Of a stretch of DNA of 64,000 nt, positions 52,500-60,818 are shown in pieces. A model generated the notes under the pieces. It did not search any database and was not told where the DNA came from. It worked only from the letters and a program-made list of their open reading frames with translations. A program made the position numbers and the translations under genes. Each line of letters opens with the position of its first letter. Position 1 is the stretch's first letter. This DNA is from CALCKU01 sp964534845 (GTDB lineage Bacteria; Pseudomonadota; Alphaproteobacteria; Caulobacterales; Maricaulaceae), in NCBI GenBank assembly GCA_964534845.1, contig CAZHPV010000007.1, forward strand, positions 7,386 through 71,385, read 5' to 3'.

Positions 52500-54467
52500 T
52501 TAAATCAAAAACATTATGGCGCGCTCGTCAGCTCGCTCCGTTAACGCCTTACGCAGGGTAGCGGTTAGGTCTTGGGTAAAACGCGTGGCGGCGGCATCAG
52601 ACCACGCGCCCTCCACTTCAGAAATCAGGTCTGGCCGCTGTTTTTCTAAGGCTTTGCGAATACGGCCATCCGTCATAAGCTGACGCGCTATAACCGGAAT
52701 ATTGGCGGACTTGAACTGACCTTCAAGCTTTTTCTTACCAAAGATAAACCCGCCGCCCGCTAAGGCCCCGCCAATAATCAAGCCTAGCGGATTAAGAAAT
52801 AAAGGCGCAAACAGATTGGCCTTAGCCAGCAACGCAGCCAGAATAACCGCCGTTATGGTTGTCCCCATAAAGGCCGTATCGCTTTCCAGACTCGCCACTT
52901 GCGGTGCAGCTATGGAGAGCCCGTCAAGATGCTGGCTGACATGCTGGCTATCATCAAGGGACAAAACCATAGCCGGCAGGCCGTGGTCTCGACAAAGCGG
53001 GTCAGTTTCGACCTCGATATTGCGTTGAAGCTCGGCAAACCAAGCCTCGATGATAGGCCGCAAATACTCACCAGCTTGCGGGCTTGCGAGCCATTCAGAG
53101 ACGCGTTTATCTAATAGACCTTCAATATCCTCAAAAGTTTTCAGCGCCCCCGATCGCCATTCCCGAAAAACAGGCAAGATGCAATTTTCGTTTAACCCGT
53201 CAACTAAAACGGGCGCTAATTTATCTCCGAGTTTCCGGCTGGCCTGATTTGCTTTACTATAAATTTTACCTGTCTCGGAAAGACTTTCAGCCACAGCCGC
53301 CTTGAAAGCGGCATGGAGAGTTTCAAAACGACCCAACCACGCAAGACCGCGCGCGATTGCAAATTCCGGTTCAGCCCCCTGGACAATCTTGGCCTTGGCA
53401 AAAACCGATTTACAGGCGGGCAAAACCAAAGGTAGGCGCGACGCCCCGCCCGTGAGTAAAACTGTCCGGGGTTTGCGCCCACCTAAACTCTCTATCGTCT
53501 CAGACAATGCAAAATTAAACGCTTGCGGCCATGTATACCCGTTCAAAGCCTCAAGCGGTGTATCCAATATGCTATCGGCATCCGCTTTATCTATGCGGAT
53601 TTCAAATAACACACCACCTGCTATTGGTAAGCGCTTGATTATCTCGACTGGCGTCTCTGTCCCGTTGAAATATTGTTCTTTGGCCTGACGACACCAATAT
53701 TCCATTATCGCTTGATAATGGGGATATTTGGCGATGAGTTTTTCGATCTGTTTGCGTTTGGACTGACGCACCAAATTCAGTTTATAGATCTCATGATCGA
53801 GCAAACCCGAGCCTAGAAAATTATGGCCAACATCTTCGGCTTCGAGATCATGACAATAGGTAAAATCCGTTGTGCTCGACCCTATATCAATAATCAGAAC
53901 GGTTTTTTTGGCCGCATCCAAACTGAGATAACCCTGCTCCAGCGCCGTCATTAAAGCTGCCCGGCTTTCAGGCACGACACGGACGGATTTCATACCCGTA
54001 TCCAGAAATAATTGGCTATAGGCCTGCCGGATTTCCATATCCCATCCCGAAGGACACCCGATTATGAAATGACTTGTTTTTAGGCCCTTTACTTTTTTCT
54101 CGCGCTCAAGTGACTCAATCAAATGGCGGGTAAAGAGGCGCGTAGGCTCGGCAATATCATCTTTGGCCAAATCACGACTTTTAAACTTCACCCATATGTC
54201 CGGCGAAGGCCCACGCCGCCGTTTGGTATAGCTGGTCATATTTACAGCTTCAGCGCCAATTTTTATACCCTCAGGCGTTCGGGCAATAGCGGTCACGAAA
54301 CTGCGTTCTCCTTGATATTCAAGAATTTCAGGCTCCCTTATGGTCGCCCCGTAAGCCCGCGCTAAAGCCGTCTCACCGTGTCCAAGGTCAAAGCCGATAA
54401 ACTCGTGATCGACTCCATTTTTTTTCTCTGGTGTTTTTTTTGGGACTTTTTTCTGACCTTGGCTCAT
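52500..54467 (-). CDS. Hsp70-like ATPase with C-terminal membrane hairpin
   Basis: From the ATGA-overlap start the protein is 655 residues. The N-terminal 370 residues are an Hsp70/actin-type ATPase: phosphate-1 FIGFDLGHGET (about 23-33), FIIGCPSGWDMEIRQ, RVVPESRAALMTAL, phosphate-2 LIIDIGSSTTDF (191-202) and adenosine loop VLLTGGASRLP (336-346). No DnaK substrate domain or EEVD-like tail follows; instead helices, then a hydrophobic hairpin (533-578) and about 75 basic cytoplasmic residues. It is coupled to a GrpE-like gene. Related to YegD/DnaK-like proteins, but distinct in layout. Confidence 0.78.
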   Translation of the reverse strand: MSQGQKKVPKKTPEKKNGVDHEFIGFDLGHGETALARAYGATIREPEILEYQGERSFVTAIARTPEGIKIGAEAVNMTSYTKRRRGPSPDIWVKFKSRDLAKDDIAEPTRLFTRHLIESLEREKKVKGLKTSHFIIGCPSGWDMEIRQAYSQLFLDTGMKSVRVVPESRAALMTALEQGYLSLDAAKKTVLIIDIGSSTTDFTYCHDLEAEDVGHNFLGSGLLDHEIYKLNLVRQSKRKQIEKLIAKYPHYQAIMEYWCRQAKEQYFNGTETPVEIIKRLPIAGGVLFEIRIDKADADSILDTPLEALNGYTWPQAFNFALSETIESLGGRKPRTVLLTGGASRLPLVLPACKSVFAKAKIVQGAEPEFAIARGLAWLGRFETLHAAFKAAVAESLSETGKIYSKANQASRKLGDKLAPVLVDGLNENCILPVFREWRSGALKTFEDIEGLLDKRVSEWLASPQAGEYLRPIIEAWFAELQRNIEVETDPLCRDHGLPAMVLSLDDSQHVSQHLDGLSIAAPQVASLESDTAFMGTTITAVILAALLAKANLFAPLFLNPLGLIIGGALAGGGFIFGKKKLEGQFKSANIPVIARQLMTDGRIRKALEKQRPDLISEVEGAWSDAAATRFTQDLTATLRKALTERADERAIMFLI

Positions 54468-55477
54468 AGATCGCCCTGCCACACCGTGCCTTTACGCAAT
54501 AGCCTATCACCCGATTTAAGCGCTGGAGCCACTTCCTGTGTGCCTTTAATGCCCATGGCCGGCATGACATCGAACATATGCCGGGTTTTTTTCGAATAAG
54601 AGACAATCTCGACGCCTTCGCCGAGTAACACGCTTGAAAGCTCCTGATCTATCAGTTTTAACGCATAGTCCCCGTCGCTCGCCCCGCGCGCTTCGAGGAG
54701 ATTTTGCACAAGGCCCATAAGCCGCCTATCCTCTCGCCAATGGGCAACGTCACCCGGCTCCGTAAGGCGCAATAAGATATGATCTGCGGTTTTTAACGCA
54801 TCACTTAAACTATTGATAAATCCTAATGTATCCGTTTTAACCTGCGCGCTTGCCTGAATATGACGCCCCGTTGCGTCTTCAAGGCGCGGCGCAGATTTAA
54901 AAAAAGGCAAGCGTGTAAATGCCAGCTTGCTAAAAAGGTGCCCCCAATCCTTAGGATCAAAAAATCTCAAACCAGCCAGAACCGCTGCGCATATGACAAC
55001 CAAGCCCGAAGTTTGCGCAACGCCAATAAGGGCAAAAACACCCGCCGTCCCGTAAAAAAGCCCGCGCCCTGCCCATTTGCGCATTTGCGGCGGGGCAACC
55101 TCTTCCCAGCTCACTTGTGCATCTGTACCGTGATCTAAAACGCCCGCGCCGGCCTTGACCATCTCAATCAACCATAATCCGGCTTTCTGCACATTGGGGT
55201 CATCGGTCTGGGCTTGAAAGGCAGCACCTGCGCGGTCCAAGGCCCGACGGGTCTGGGTGACAATCTGCGCCGTTGTTTGGCTATCACTTAACTCTTGTTG
55301 CAAGGCCTGACGAGACGGCTCGAAAGCCCGCGCTAATGACGGCACTTGCGCGGGAAGATTAGAGGATGTCTTAGCCGGGAGATTATCTCGCATAGGGATT
55401 ATGTTGGAGCTCGGTTCGTAAGAGTCAAGGTTGAAACTCTGTTGAGCTTTAAATCCCCATTTACCATTCAGACGCAT
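54464..55477 (-). CDS. Membrane-anchored GrpE-like protein, partner of the Hsp70-like ATPase
   Basis: A 337-residue protein (or 309 from the Met at 55393). After a disordered Pro/Ser start and helices comes a membrane hairpin (138-170). The C-terminal third looks like GrpE: helices with ILLRLTEPGDVAHWREDRRLMGLVQNLLE, the LIDQELSSVLLGEGVEIV turn (275-292) matching GrpE's helix-into-GVEP, and a small beta domain ending GDRLLRKGTVWQG, like GrpE's final strands. GrpE swaps nucleotides on Hsp70. The stop overlaps the ATPase start (ATGA). The GrpE relation is by eye and moderately sure. Confidence 0.6.
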   Translation of the reverse strand: MRLNGKWGFKAQQSFNLDSYEPSSNIIPMRDNLPAKTSSNLPAQVPSLARAFEPSRQALQQELSDSQTTAQIVTQTRRALDRAGAAFQAQTDDPNVQKAGLWLIEMVKAGAGVLDHGTDAQVSWEEVAPPQMRKWAGRGLFYGTAGVFALIGVAQTSGLVVICAAVLAGLRFFDPKDWGHLFSKLAFTRLPFFKSAPRLEDATGRHIQASAQVKTDTLGFINSLSDALKTADHILLRLTEPGDVAHWREDRRLMGLVQNLLEARGASDGDYALKLIDQELSSVLLGEGVEIVSYSKKTRHMFDVMPAMGIKGTQEVAPALKSGDRLLRKGTVWQGDL

Positions 55478-55546
55478 TCAGCTTCAAAAAGGACGTCCTC
55501 TATGCTATCTCCGTAAAATCGGGCACCTCCCACCATACCCCGAATC

Positions 55547-55585
55547 GTGTAATTTGCCTTGGATTAACTCTTAGGCAAATTACAC
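55547..55585. repeat. Perfect 13-base inverted repeat
   Basis: GTGTAATTTGCCT (55547-55559) and AGGCAAATTACAC (55573-55585) are exact complements around a 13-base loop. It lies three bases past the stop of the 121-residue membrane protein and ahead of the GrpE-like gene. No T run follows on the minus strand, so it could be an attenuator, RNA stabiliser or protein site. Confidence 0.6.
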
Positions 55586-55587
55586 TT

Positions 55588-55953
55588 TCATTTCTTACAG
55601 ATCGGGTCTTTCCCCATGAGTTCACGCTTTATCCGCGCTAATGTAAAACCAATATTATAGCCCTTTAGAGACCGTGGTAAGTGCGCGAGCTGTTCAGCAT
55701 AGGCGGCTTCAAAACGGCGCTTCAAGTCAAAATGCAATGATCGTATCATCAGAATATGCCCGCTTCTGACCAAAATGAAATAAATCGCAAAAAAGGCGGT
55801 GATAAGCGCGCCCTGATCGAGGACACGTTCGGACACGACACTCAGACGCAAAAACAGGAGCGCGCCAATAAGGCATATCAGGCTAGGATAAATACAGCGC
55901 CTTACCCAAGCGCGAAGAGATAAGTAATCTATTTCCAAGACGTCGAAAGTCAT
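55588..55953 (-). CDS. Two-span membrane protein of unknown function
   Basis: A 121-residue protein with two membrane spans (YPSLICLIGALLFLRLSVV and GALITAFFAIYFILVRSG), then a basic helical tail FDLKRRFEAAYAEQLAHLPRSLKGYN. No family recognised. It is the gene before the GrpE-like/Hsp70-like pair on the same strand, 110 bases upstream with a long inverted repeat between, so it may or may not belong to that unit. Confidence 0.6.
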   Translation of the reverse strand: MTFDVLEIDYLSLRAWVRRCIYPSLICLIGALLFLRLSVVSERVLDQGALITAFFAIYFILVRSGHILMIRSLHFDLKRRFEAAYAEQLAHLPRSLKGYNIGFTLARIKRELMGKDPICKK

Positions 55954-56053
55954 AAGGCTATATAGCTCTTAATCTGGATTGCTGCGATGCGACCAAGCCA
56001 CACACCACCCTGCATTCAGCTCTTACCTATTCGTTCAACGTTCCAGCCTAACG

Positions 56054-56659
56054 CTAAGCTGCGGGGATATCCGTGATCAAGATATGGCGAGGGTGGTCTG
56101 AAAAACGCTCAAGCCACGCAGAAATCGCCGGGTATTTTGATAAATCAAACCCGCCTTCATCTGCGACATGGCTATAGGCATACAGTGAAATATCAGCCAA
56201 GGTCGGGCCTGCGCCTACAAACCAATTATGTGTTGAGAGATGCGCTTCCATTATATCCAACACGGCGTAACCCTTTGTCATCAGCGCAGGTAACTCTCCG
56301 CTGCGGGTGTCCATGAAATAATGCCGGATAAAACGTGCCACGGCGATATTAGGTTCATGCTTATATTGCTCGAAAAACATCCACTGCAAACATTTAGCCT
56401 GATCAAAGGCACTAACGGGCCAGTAAGGCGTGCCTTCTGCGAGAAAATATAAAATGGCATTGCTCTCGGCTATGCGGCGTCCGTCATCAAGCTCAAGCAG
56501 AGGGATTTGCCCGACAGGATTTTTGGATTTGTAATCCGCCGACTGCGTATCGCCTTTAATAATATCCAGATTGATCCAATCATAACCAATATCCAGATAA
56601 GAGAGCAATAAACGCACCTTATAGCTATTACCGCTCGGCAAGTAATCATAGAGTTTCAT
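56054..56659 (-). CDS. Glutathione S-transferase
   Basis: A 201-residue two-domain protein: thioredoxin-like half with MKLYDYLPSGNSYKVRLLLSYL, the cis-Pro in NPVGQIPLLEL and the ESNAILYFLAEG glutathione-binding turn, followed by the all-helical half with FVGAGPTLADISLYAYSHVA. It conjugates or moves glutathione in the cytoplasm. The active residue may be Ser in the SGNSYK stretch. Substrate unknown. Confidence 0.9.
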   Translation of the reverse strand: MKLYDYLPSGNSYKVRLLLSYLDIGYDWINLDIIKGDTQSADYKSKNPVGQIPLLELDDGRRIAESNAILYFLAEGTPYWPVSAFDQAKCLQWMFFEQYKHEPNIAVARFIRHYFMDTRSGELPALMTKGYAVLDIMEAHLSTHNWFVGAGPTLADISLYAYSHVADEGGFDLSKYPAISAWLERFSDHPRHILITDIPAA

Positions 56660-56707
56660 GAGTTAGCGCGCATCCCGTCTGAAATTACTGCGCGCACATC
56701 GCGCGGT

Positions 56708-56974
56708 TTACGCAGCCAGTTTACGGGTAATATCTAAGTCTTTCCAGCCCTTATTTTTCTCATTTATCAAGGCGGACACCCACGGTGTTGACCACCGCTT
56801 TAACGTCTCAACCCGTGTGACGGCCTTGCCCAAATCATCAAAACGCTCAATATGGACTAATTTACGCGGATCGCGCGTTTTTATCTTATAGGCCGACAAG
56901 CTACGGCTTACATCGATATAAAAGCCCGAATGGGCGGCATTTACGAGAATATATACATAATAAGTTTGGGTCAT
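56708..56974 (-). CDS. GIY-YIG-like domain protein with degenerate active site, LexA-controlled
   Basis: From ATG 56974 it is 88 residues. YYVYILVNAAHSGFYIDVSRSLSAYK aligns with the GIY-YIG start, where relatives read YVYIL-(x)n-YIGVT-x-L-x-R-R. The second Gly is Asp (YID) and the catalytic Arg is missing, and GKAVTRVETLKRWSTPWVSALINEKNKGWKDL fits the rest, including the Glu. So it may not cut DNA. Tandem LexA boxes lie 19-44 bases upstream, tying it to DNA damage. A longer frame to 57049 runs through those boxes and is unlikely. Confidence 0.75.
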   Translation of the reverse strand: MTQTYYVYILVNAAHSGFYIDVSRSLSAYKIKTRDPRKLVHIERFDDLGKAVTRVETLKRWSTPWVSALINEKNKGWKDLDITRKLAA

Positions 56975-56992
56975 AGGCTGTAAATAAAACAA

Positions 56993-57018
56993 GAACATTA
57001 ATAGAACATTAAGAGAAC
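56993..57018 (-). promoter_or_regulatory. Tandem LexA (SOS) boxes of the GIY-YIG-like gene
   Basis: Three GAAC words (56993, 57004, 57015) are each seven bases apart, giving two overlapping GAAC-N7-GAAC sites (GTTC-N7-GTTC on the coding strand), the alphaproteobacterial LexA consensus. They sit in the promoter position. A TTAA-N7-TTAA (56998-57012) also arises here as a by-product. Confidence 0.8.
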
Positions 57019-57107
57019 AAATTAAAGTATCTGTCCCATTATTGTCCATTTACAGAGCTAATATGGCGTAACTAGGGCCAAAAAAAGGTTTTGACCGAGA
57101 GCGGAAT

Positions 57108-58607
57108 TTAGGCCTTACGCCAGCTTGACCCATCAGGGCCGGTCTCAATGGCGATACCTTGGGCCTTCAACTCATCGCGAATGGCATCAGAGCGGGCAAA
57201 GGCTGCCCCCATCGCCGCTTTATCGCCGGCCGTTTTGGCCATCACGGCTTCAGCGCGCGCCGCGTCATACTCTTTAACAAGCTGGTCGAATTTATCCGTG
57301 TCCATCCCGCCCTTGAACCAGTCTTCCGGGTCTTTTTGCAGCAGGCCGAGAATATCGCACCCTAATTTTATCCGCGCTAATTCAACAGCGAGATAATAAC
57401 GTTTACCGGCAGCTTCGGTATTTGAAGGTGTTCCTAGCTTTTGAAAACTTTGATACCAATTCACCAACGACGAATCTACAAATTTCAAAATCATTGGAGT
57501 TTGAAGATCTTTGTAATAAAAGTCAGGTATTGACATCATATAATCTGCTACTGTATCGCCAAGAAAATCTAATAGAAATCCCAAAATTCGATAAAGTCTA
57601 TCCAGTTGCGCCTTACTCTCCTCAAGTAAGGCCTCAGACCACACCAATTCAGAGCGGTAATGCGCTTTAAGCAGGGCAAGCCGTATCACCTCCCCGTCCC
57701 AGTCTTTAAGCAAGTCGTGGACAAGCCTCACATTGCCAAGGCTCTTAGACATTTTCTCATCGCCCATATTGAGGAATTCATTATGCACCCAGTAATTGGC
57801 GAGAGGCGCGTCATGGCAGCAATCACTTTGCGCGATTTCGTTCTCGTGATGGGGAAACTTCAAATCCACCCCGCCGCAATGAATATCAATCGTATCGCTG
57901 GCTGTGCCCTCTGTGAGTTCCGCCTTGGCCATAGCAGAGCATTCAATATGCCAGCCGGGGCGACCGGGCATGTTTTCCCCGCCCGGCCCAAAGGGCGCAT
58001 CCCAGCTCACACCCCCCAGCGGCGGTTTCCAGAGCACGAAATCAGTAGAATGTTTCTTACGGGCAACCTCGCCTTCCCCGACGCGGTTGCCGCCGCGCAG
58101 GGCCGCCAGCGTATTGCCCGAGAGCTTGCCGTAATTCTTATGTGTCGCCACTTCAAAAAAGACATGCCCTTCACTGGCATAAGCATAGCCTTTACGCATC
58201 AGCTCCGAGATCATGGCGATCATATTATCAATATGGTCTGTCGCCTTGGGCTGCACAGTTGGGGGCAAGCAGCCAATCGCGGCGAGGTCTTCATTATAAA
58301 TTCGCGCGAATTTCTCGGTGATCTTGGATATAGCCACGCCCTGCTCTTCGGCGGCGGCAATGATTTTATCATCGACATCGGTAATATTACGCGCATAGAC
58401 AACATGGTCCTCGCCGTAAATATGGCGCAAAACCCGAAACAGAACATCCGCAATAACGGCGGCGCGGGCATTGCCAATATGGGCGTAAGAATAAACCGTC
58501 GGGCCGCAATTATACATTGTCACCCGCTTGGGGTCTTGCGGCGTAAATGCTTCTTTCTTGCGCGTTAGCGAATTATATAATGTCAGCTTATGCGTTTGCT
58601 CAGTCAT
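57108..58607 (-). CDS. cysS: Cysteine-tRNA ligase
   Basis: A 499-residue class I synthetase. The first zinc Cys and HIGH-type motif appear in NCGPTVYSYAHIGNARA (HIGN 43-46); HIECSAM, GGVDLKFPHHENEIAQ and KMSKS (285-289) complete the site. The end carries SDAIRDELKAQGIAIE. Residues about 337-400 are unlike relatives: the usual ALDDDLNTP helix reads FYYKDLQTPMIL, and the DNA there (57415-57605) is AT-rich compared with the rest. It may be a local replacement or relaxed region. Divergent from the next gene. Confidence 0.96.
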   Translation of the reverse strand: MTEQTHKLTLYNSLTRKKEAFTPQDPKRVTMYNCGPTVYSYAHIGNARAAVIADVLFRVLRHIYGEDHVVYARNITDVDDKIIAAAEEQGVAISKITEKFARIYNEDLAAIGCLPPTVQPKATDHIDNMIAMISELMRKGYAYASEGHVFFEVATHKNYGKLSGNTLAALRGGNRVGEGEVARKKHSTDFVLWKPPLGGVSWDAPFGPGGENMPGRPGWHIECSAMAKAELTEGTASDTIDIHCGGVDLKFPHHENEIAQSDCCHDAPLANYWVHNEFLNMGDEKMSKSLGNVRLVHDLLKDWDGEVIRLALLKAHYRSELVWSEALLEESKAQLDRLYRILGFLLDFLGDTVADYMMSIPDFYYKDLQTPMILKFVDSSLVNWYQSFQKLGTPSNTEAAGKRYYLAVELARIKLGCDILGLLQKDPEDWFKGGMDTDKFDQLVKEYDAARAEAVMAKTAGDKAAMGAAFARSDAIRDELKAQGIAIETGPDGSSWRKA

Positions 58608-58630
58608 AAAAGACGGTTTAGAGAAATTAT

Positions 58631-59230
58631 ATGAGAAAACAACAGATCATCGTCGCAATCGTCATCACCTTTGGCGCTTTTGTCGCTATTTTCGAAGCTA
58701 TGAAACCGGACCGCTCACTTTTGCGCTTCGAGATCATTGGTGGCAAAGCCTATGGATTCGGACATACAGATGATCGCTCGGTTCACCAGATTAGCCAGTT
58801 CCTATCTGATCACCCCGAAATTGACACACTTGTGTTCAAATCCATGAGCGGCACGGTGGATGCGGACCAGAATTTGAAAATAGCGAGAAATATAAGACAA
58901 AGAGGGCTTAACACCCATCTAGACGGCAATAGCTTTATTGCCTCAGGTGCAGTGGATTTATTTCTGGCTGGCCAAACACGGACAATGGATTGCGGCGCCC
59001 GCATTGGGGTGCACCGCTGGAGCTACGGTAAAGGGACTGATCCCGTCAAAGAGGGATGGGACCCGCGTAAAAAACACCATGAGCGCTTTTTAAGCGAGAT
59101 GGGGATTGATCCGGCCTTTTATGATTTCATCAAACAGGCCGCCCCGCCAACAAGCATGTATATTCTGACCAGTAAGGATATAAACCGCTTTGGTTTGCTG
59201 ACCACCCCGACAAAATGTAAAGGCTTTTAG
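58631..59230 (+). CDS. Exported ClpP-fold protein (COG3904-like)
   Basis: A 199-residue protein with an N-terminal membrane anchor (IIVAIVITFGAFVAIFEAM). The rest shows the crotonase/ClpP-type pattern: IDTLVFKSMSGTVDADQNLKIARNIRQRGLNTHLDGNSFIASGAVDLFLAGQTRTMDCGARIGVHRW, where a Ser in SFIASGAVDLFLAG sits in the nucleophile helix and His in GVHRW lies where ClpP-like peptidases have theirs. It is probably a periplasmic protease-like protein. Activity unproven. Confidence 0.72.
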   Translation: MRKQQIIVAIVITFGAFVAIFEAMKPDRSLLRFEIIGGKAYGFGHTDDRSVHQISQFLSDHPEIDTLVFKSMSGTVDADQNLKIARNIRQRGLNTHLDGNSFIASGAVDLFLAGQTRTMDCGARIGVHRWSYGKGTDPVKEGWDPRKKHHERFLSEMGIDPAFYDFIKQAAPPTSMYILTSKDINRFGLLTTPTKCKGF

Positions 59231-59312
59231 GGTCTTTCGTGTTTTCAAGGCCCAATTCGCGCAGAAAAACTATGCACAAATGTAGCTAGATTTTTAAGGC
59301 TTTGCCCCCTAT

Positions 59313-59942
59313 ATGGGTTTCATGAGTATTGAAAAAAATAAAAAGCCTGTCTTGAAAGCCGTCAATGACGCGCCTCGCCCGTCCAAGGAAGAAGCGCTTA
59401 AGGCCGTGCGCACTTTGATAGCTTGGGCCGGTGATAATCCTGATCGTGAGGGCCTTCTGGATACGCCCGAGCGGGTTGTGAAAGCCTATAAAGAATGGTT
59501 TCGCGGCTATGATTTAAATCCTGAGGACGAGCTTTCACGCGTGTTTGAAGACGTGTCTGGCTATGACGATATGGTTATCCTGCGCGATATCGATGTCGAA
59601 AGCCATTGCGAGCATCACATGGCGCCCTTCCTTGGCACAGCCTATGTGGCTTACCTGCCCACAGATAAGGTCGTGGGCATTTCAAAACTCGTCAAAGTCG
59701 TCGAGATATTTGCCAAACGCCTCCAAACGCAAGAAACCATGACCGCTCAAATCGCAGAAGCCATTGATAATGCGCTCAAGCCGCGCGGCACGGCTGTAAT
59801 GATAGATGCCGTTCATCAATGCATGTCCACACGCGGCGTACATCATCCCAATGTGGCTACCATCACCACACAGTTCACAGGTGAGTTCAAGACAAACCCT
59901 GCCCTGCAAGAACGCTTCCTGCGACTTATAAAGCCGGCTTAG
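59313..59942 (+). CDS. folE: GTP cyclohydrolase I
   Basis: A 209-residue enzyme making 7,8-dihydroneopterin triphosphate for folate. Zinc ligands and active-site blocks: DREGLLDTPERVVKAYKEWF, ESHCEHHMAPFLGTAYVAYLP, VGISKLVKVVEIFAKRLQTQE and HQCMSTRGVHHPN. Its stop overlaps the convergent methyltransferase stop by four bases. A Met three residues later (MSIEKNKK) could be the start. Confidence 0.97.
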   Translation: MGFMSIEKNKKPVLKAVNDAPRPSKEEALKAVRTLIAWAGDNPDREGLLDTPERVVKAYKEWFRGYDLNPEDELSRVFEDVSGYDDMVILRDIDVESHCEHHMAPFLGTAYVAYLPTDKVVGISKLVKVVEIFAKRLQTQETMTAQIAEAIDNALKPRGTAVMIDAVHQCMSTRGVHHPNVATITTQFTGEFKTNPALQERFLRLIKPA

Positions 59943-60697
59943 GCGTGCTCGGCGTTTATACGCGCCGCTATCATATTTATGGGCAGGTTATAAGAGCGCG
60001 GGGCCTCACCTAAAGACTTCAAGGCTTTAGCTTCAATAGCGTTTAATAGGGTCTCATGACCATCCAAGCGGGCTTTCTTATGGGCGGACATTGAACGCAT
60101 CATGTCTATGATTTGCGCAGGCGTCCAATCAAGCTCACACACAAAATCTGGGCTCTTGATTAATGGAAACGGGATTTTCACATCCTCAACGCGGTAACCA
60201 CGCCAGCTAATGCGGTTACCCTCCGACCAATAAGGACTCAGTACGTCTAAAACAGGGTCAATCAAAGCACGGTGCGTATCAGCATCGCTATAGGCTTTAT
60301 GGTAGGTAAAGGCACAAAACAAACCGCCGGGACGCATGACGCGTGCAACCTCTGCCCAAAACTTTTCAAAATCAAACCAATGTAAGGCCGTAGCAACAGT
60401 AATGGCATCTTGAGAGCCATCTGCCAGACCAGAGTTATGCGCCTGCGCAACACCGTAAGTAATATTGGCGCGTCTGGGGGCTTTTTCTATCTGCTCTTGC
60501 GATATGTCTGTGGCGTGAACATGGGTAAATCGACGGGCCAATGAAATCGCGGCTTGTCCCGAACCCGTCCCGGCGTCCCAGACAGCCTCTCGGTTAGGCG
60601 CCTGACTTGCGATCCAGTCAAAAAGCTCTGAAGGGTAATGCGGTCGCGCCTTGGCGTAAACCTCCGCCTGCGCCCCGAAACTGGTTGCATTTTCCAT
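59939..60697 (-). CDS. Class I SAM-dependent methyltransferase
   Basis: From ATG 60697 the protein is 252 residues and begins MENATSFGAQAEVYAKARPHYP, a usual start for UbiE/Tam-like methyltransferases. The SAM site is VWDAGTGSGQAAISLA, followed by HATDISQEQIEKA, the AITVATALHWFDFEKFWAEVARVMRPGG block and the GLFCAF strand. The substrate is unknown. A reading back to 60754 would pass through the rpmB terminator, so the shorter form is preferred. Confidence 0.88.
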   Translation of the reverse strand: MENATSFGAQAEVYAKARPHYPSELFDWIASQAPNREAVWDAGTGSGQAAISLARRFTHVHATDISQEQIEKAPRRANITYGVAQAHNSGLADGSQDAITVATALHWFDFEKFWAEVARVMRPGGLFCAFTYHKAYSDADTHRALIDPVLDVLSPYWSEGNRISWRGYRVEDVKIPFPLIKSPDFVCELDWTPAQIIDMMRSMSAHKKARLDGHETLLNAIEAKALKSLGEAPRSYNLPINMIAARINAEHA

Positions 60698-60755
60698 AGG
60701 GTAAATATGAGGCCCTTTTAGAGGCTGGTCAATTAAGAAGCAGGCTCCAGACATG

Positions 60756-60780
60756 AAAAAACCCGCCAGATGACGGGTTG
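60756..60780 (-). terminator. Rho-independent terminator of rpmB, possibly bidirectional
   Basis: AACCCG (60760-60765) and CGGGTT (60774-60779) form the stem. On the minus strand it is followed by TTTTTT (plus A tract 60756-60761), 39 bases past the rpmB stop. On the plus strand a T-rich run (60778-60790) follows as well. Confidence 0.75.
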
Positions 60781-60818
60781 TTATTTTTTTATCAAGTCTT
60801 TTAGACGGCAGTCTAGAG

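Noticed and set aside
56998..57012. CtrA box (TTAA-N7-TTAA) before the GIY-YIG-like gene
   Set aside because: It arises from the bases between the exactly phased LexA words and lacks the final C of the CtrA consensus; LexA explains the pattern better.
57660..58568. 302-codon open frame opposite cysS
   Set aside because: It is the antisense shadow of a conserved synthetase gene; its translation is His/Arg-rich without domain pattern.
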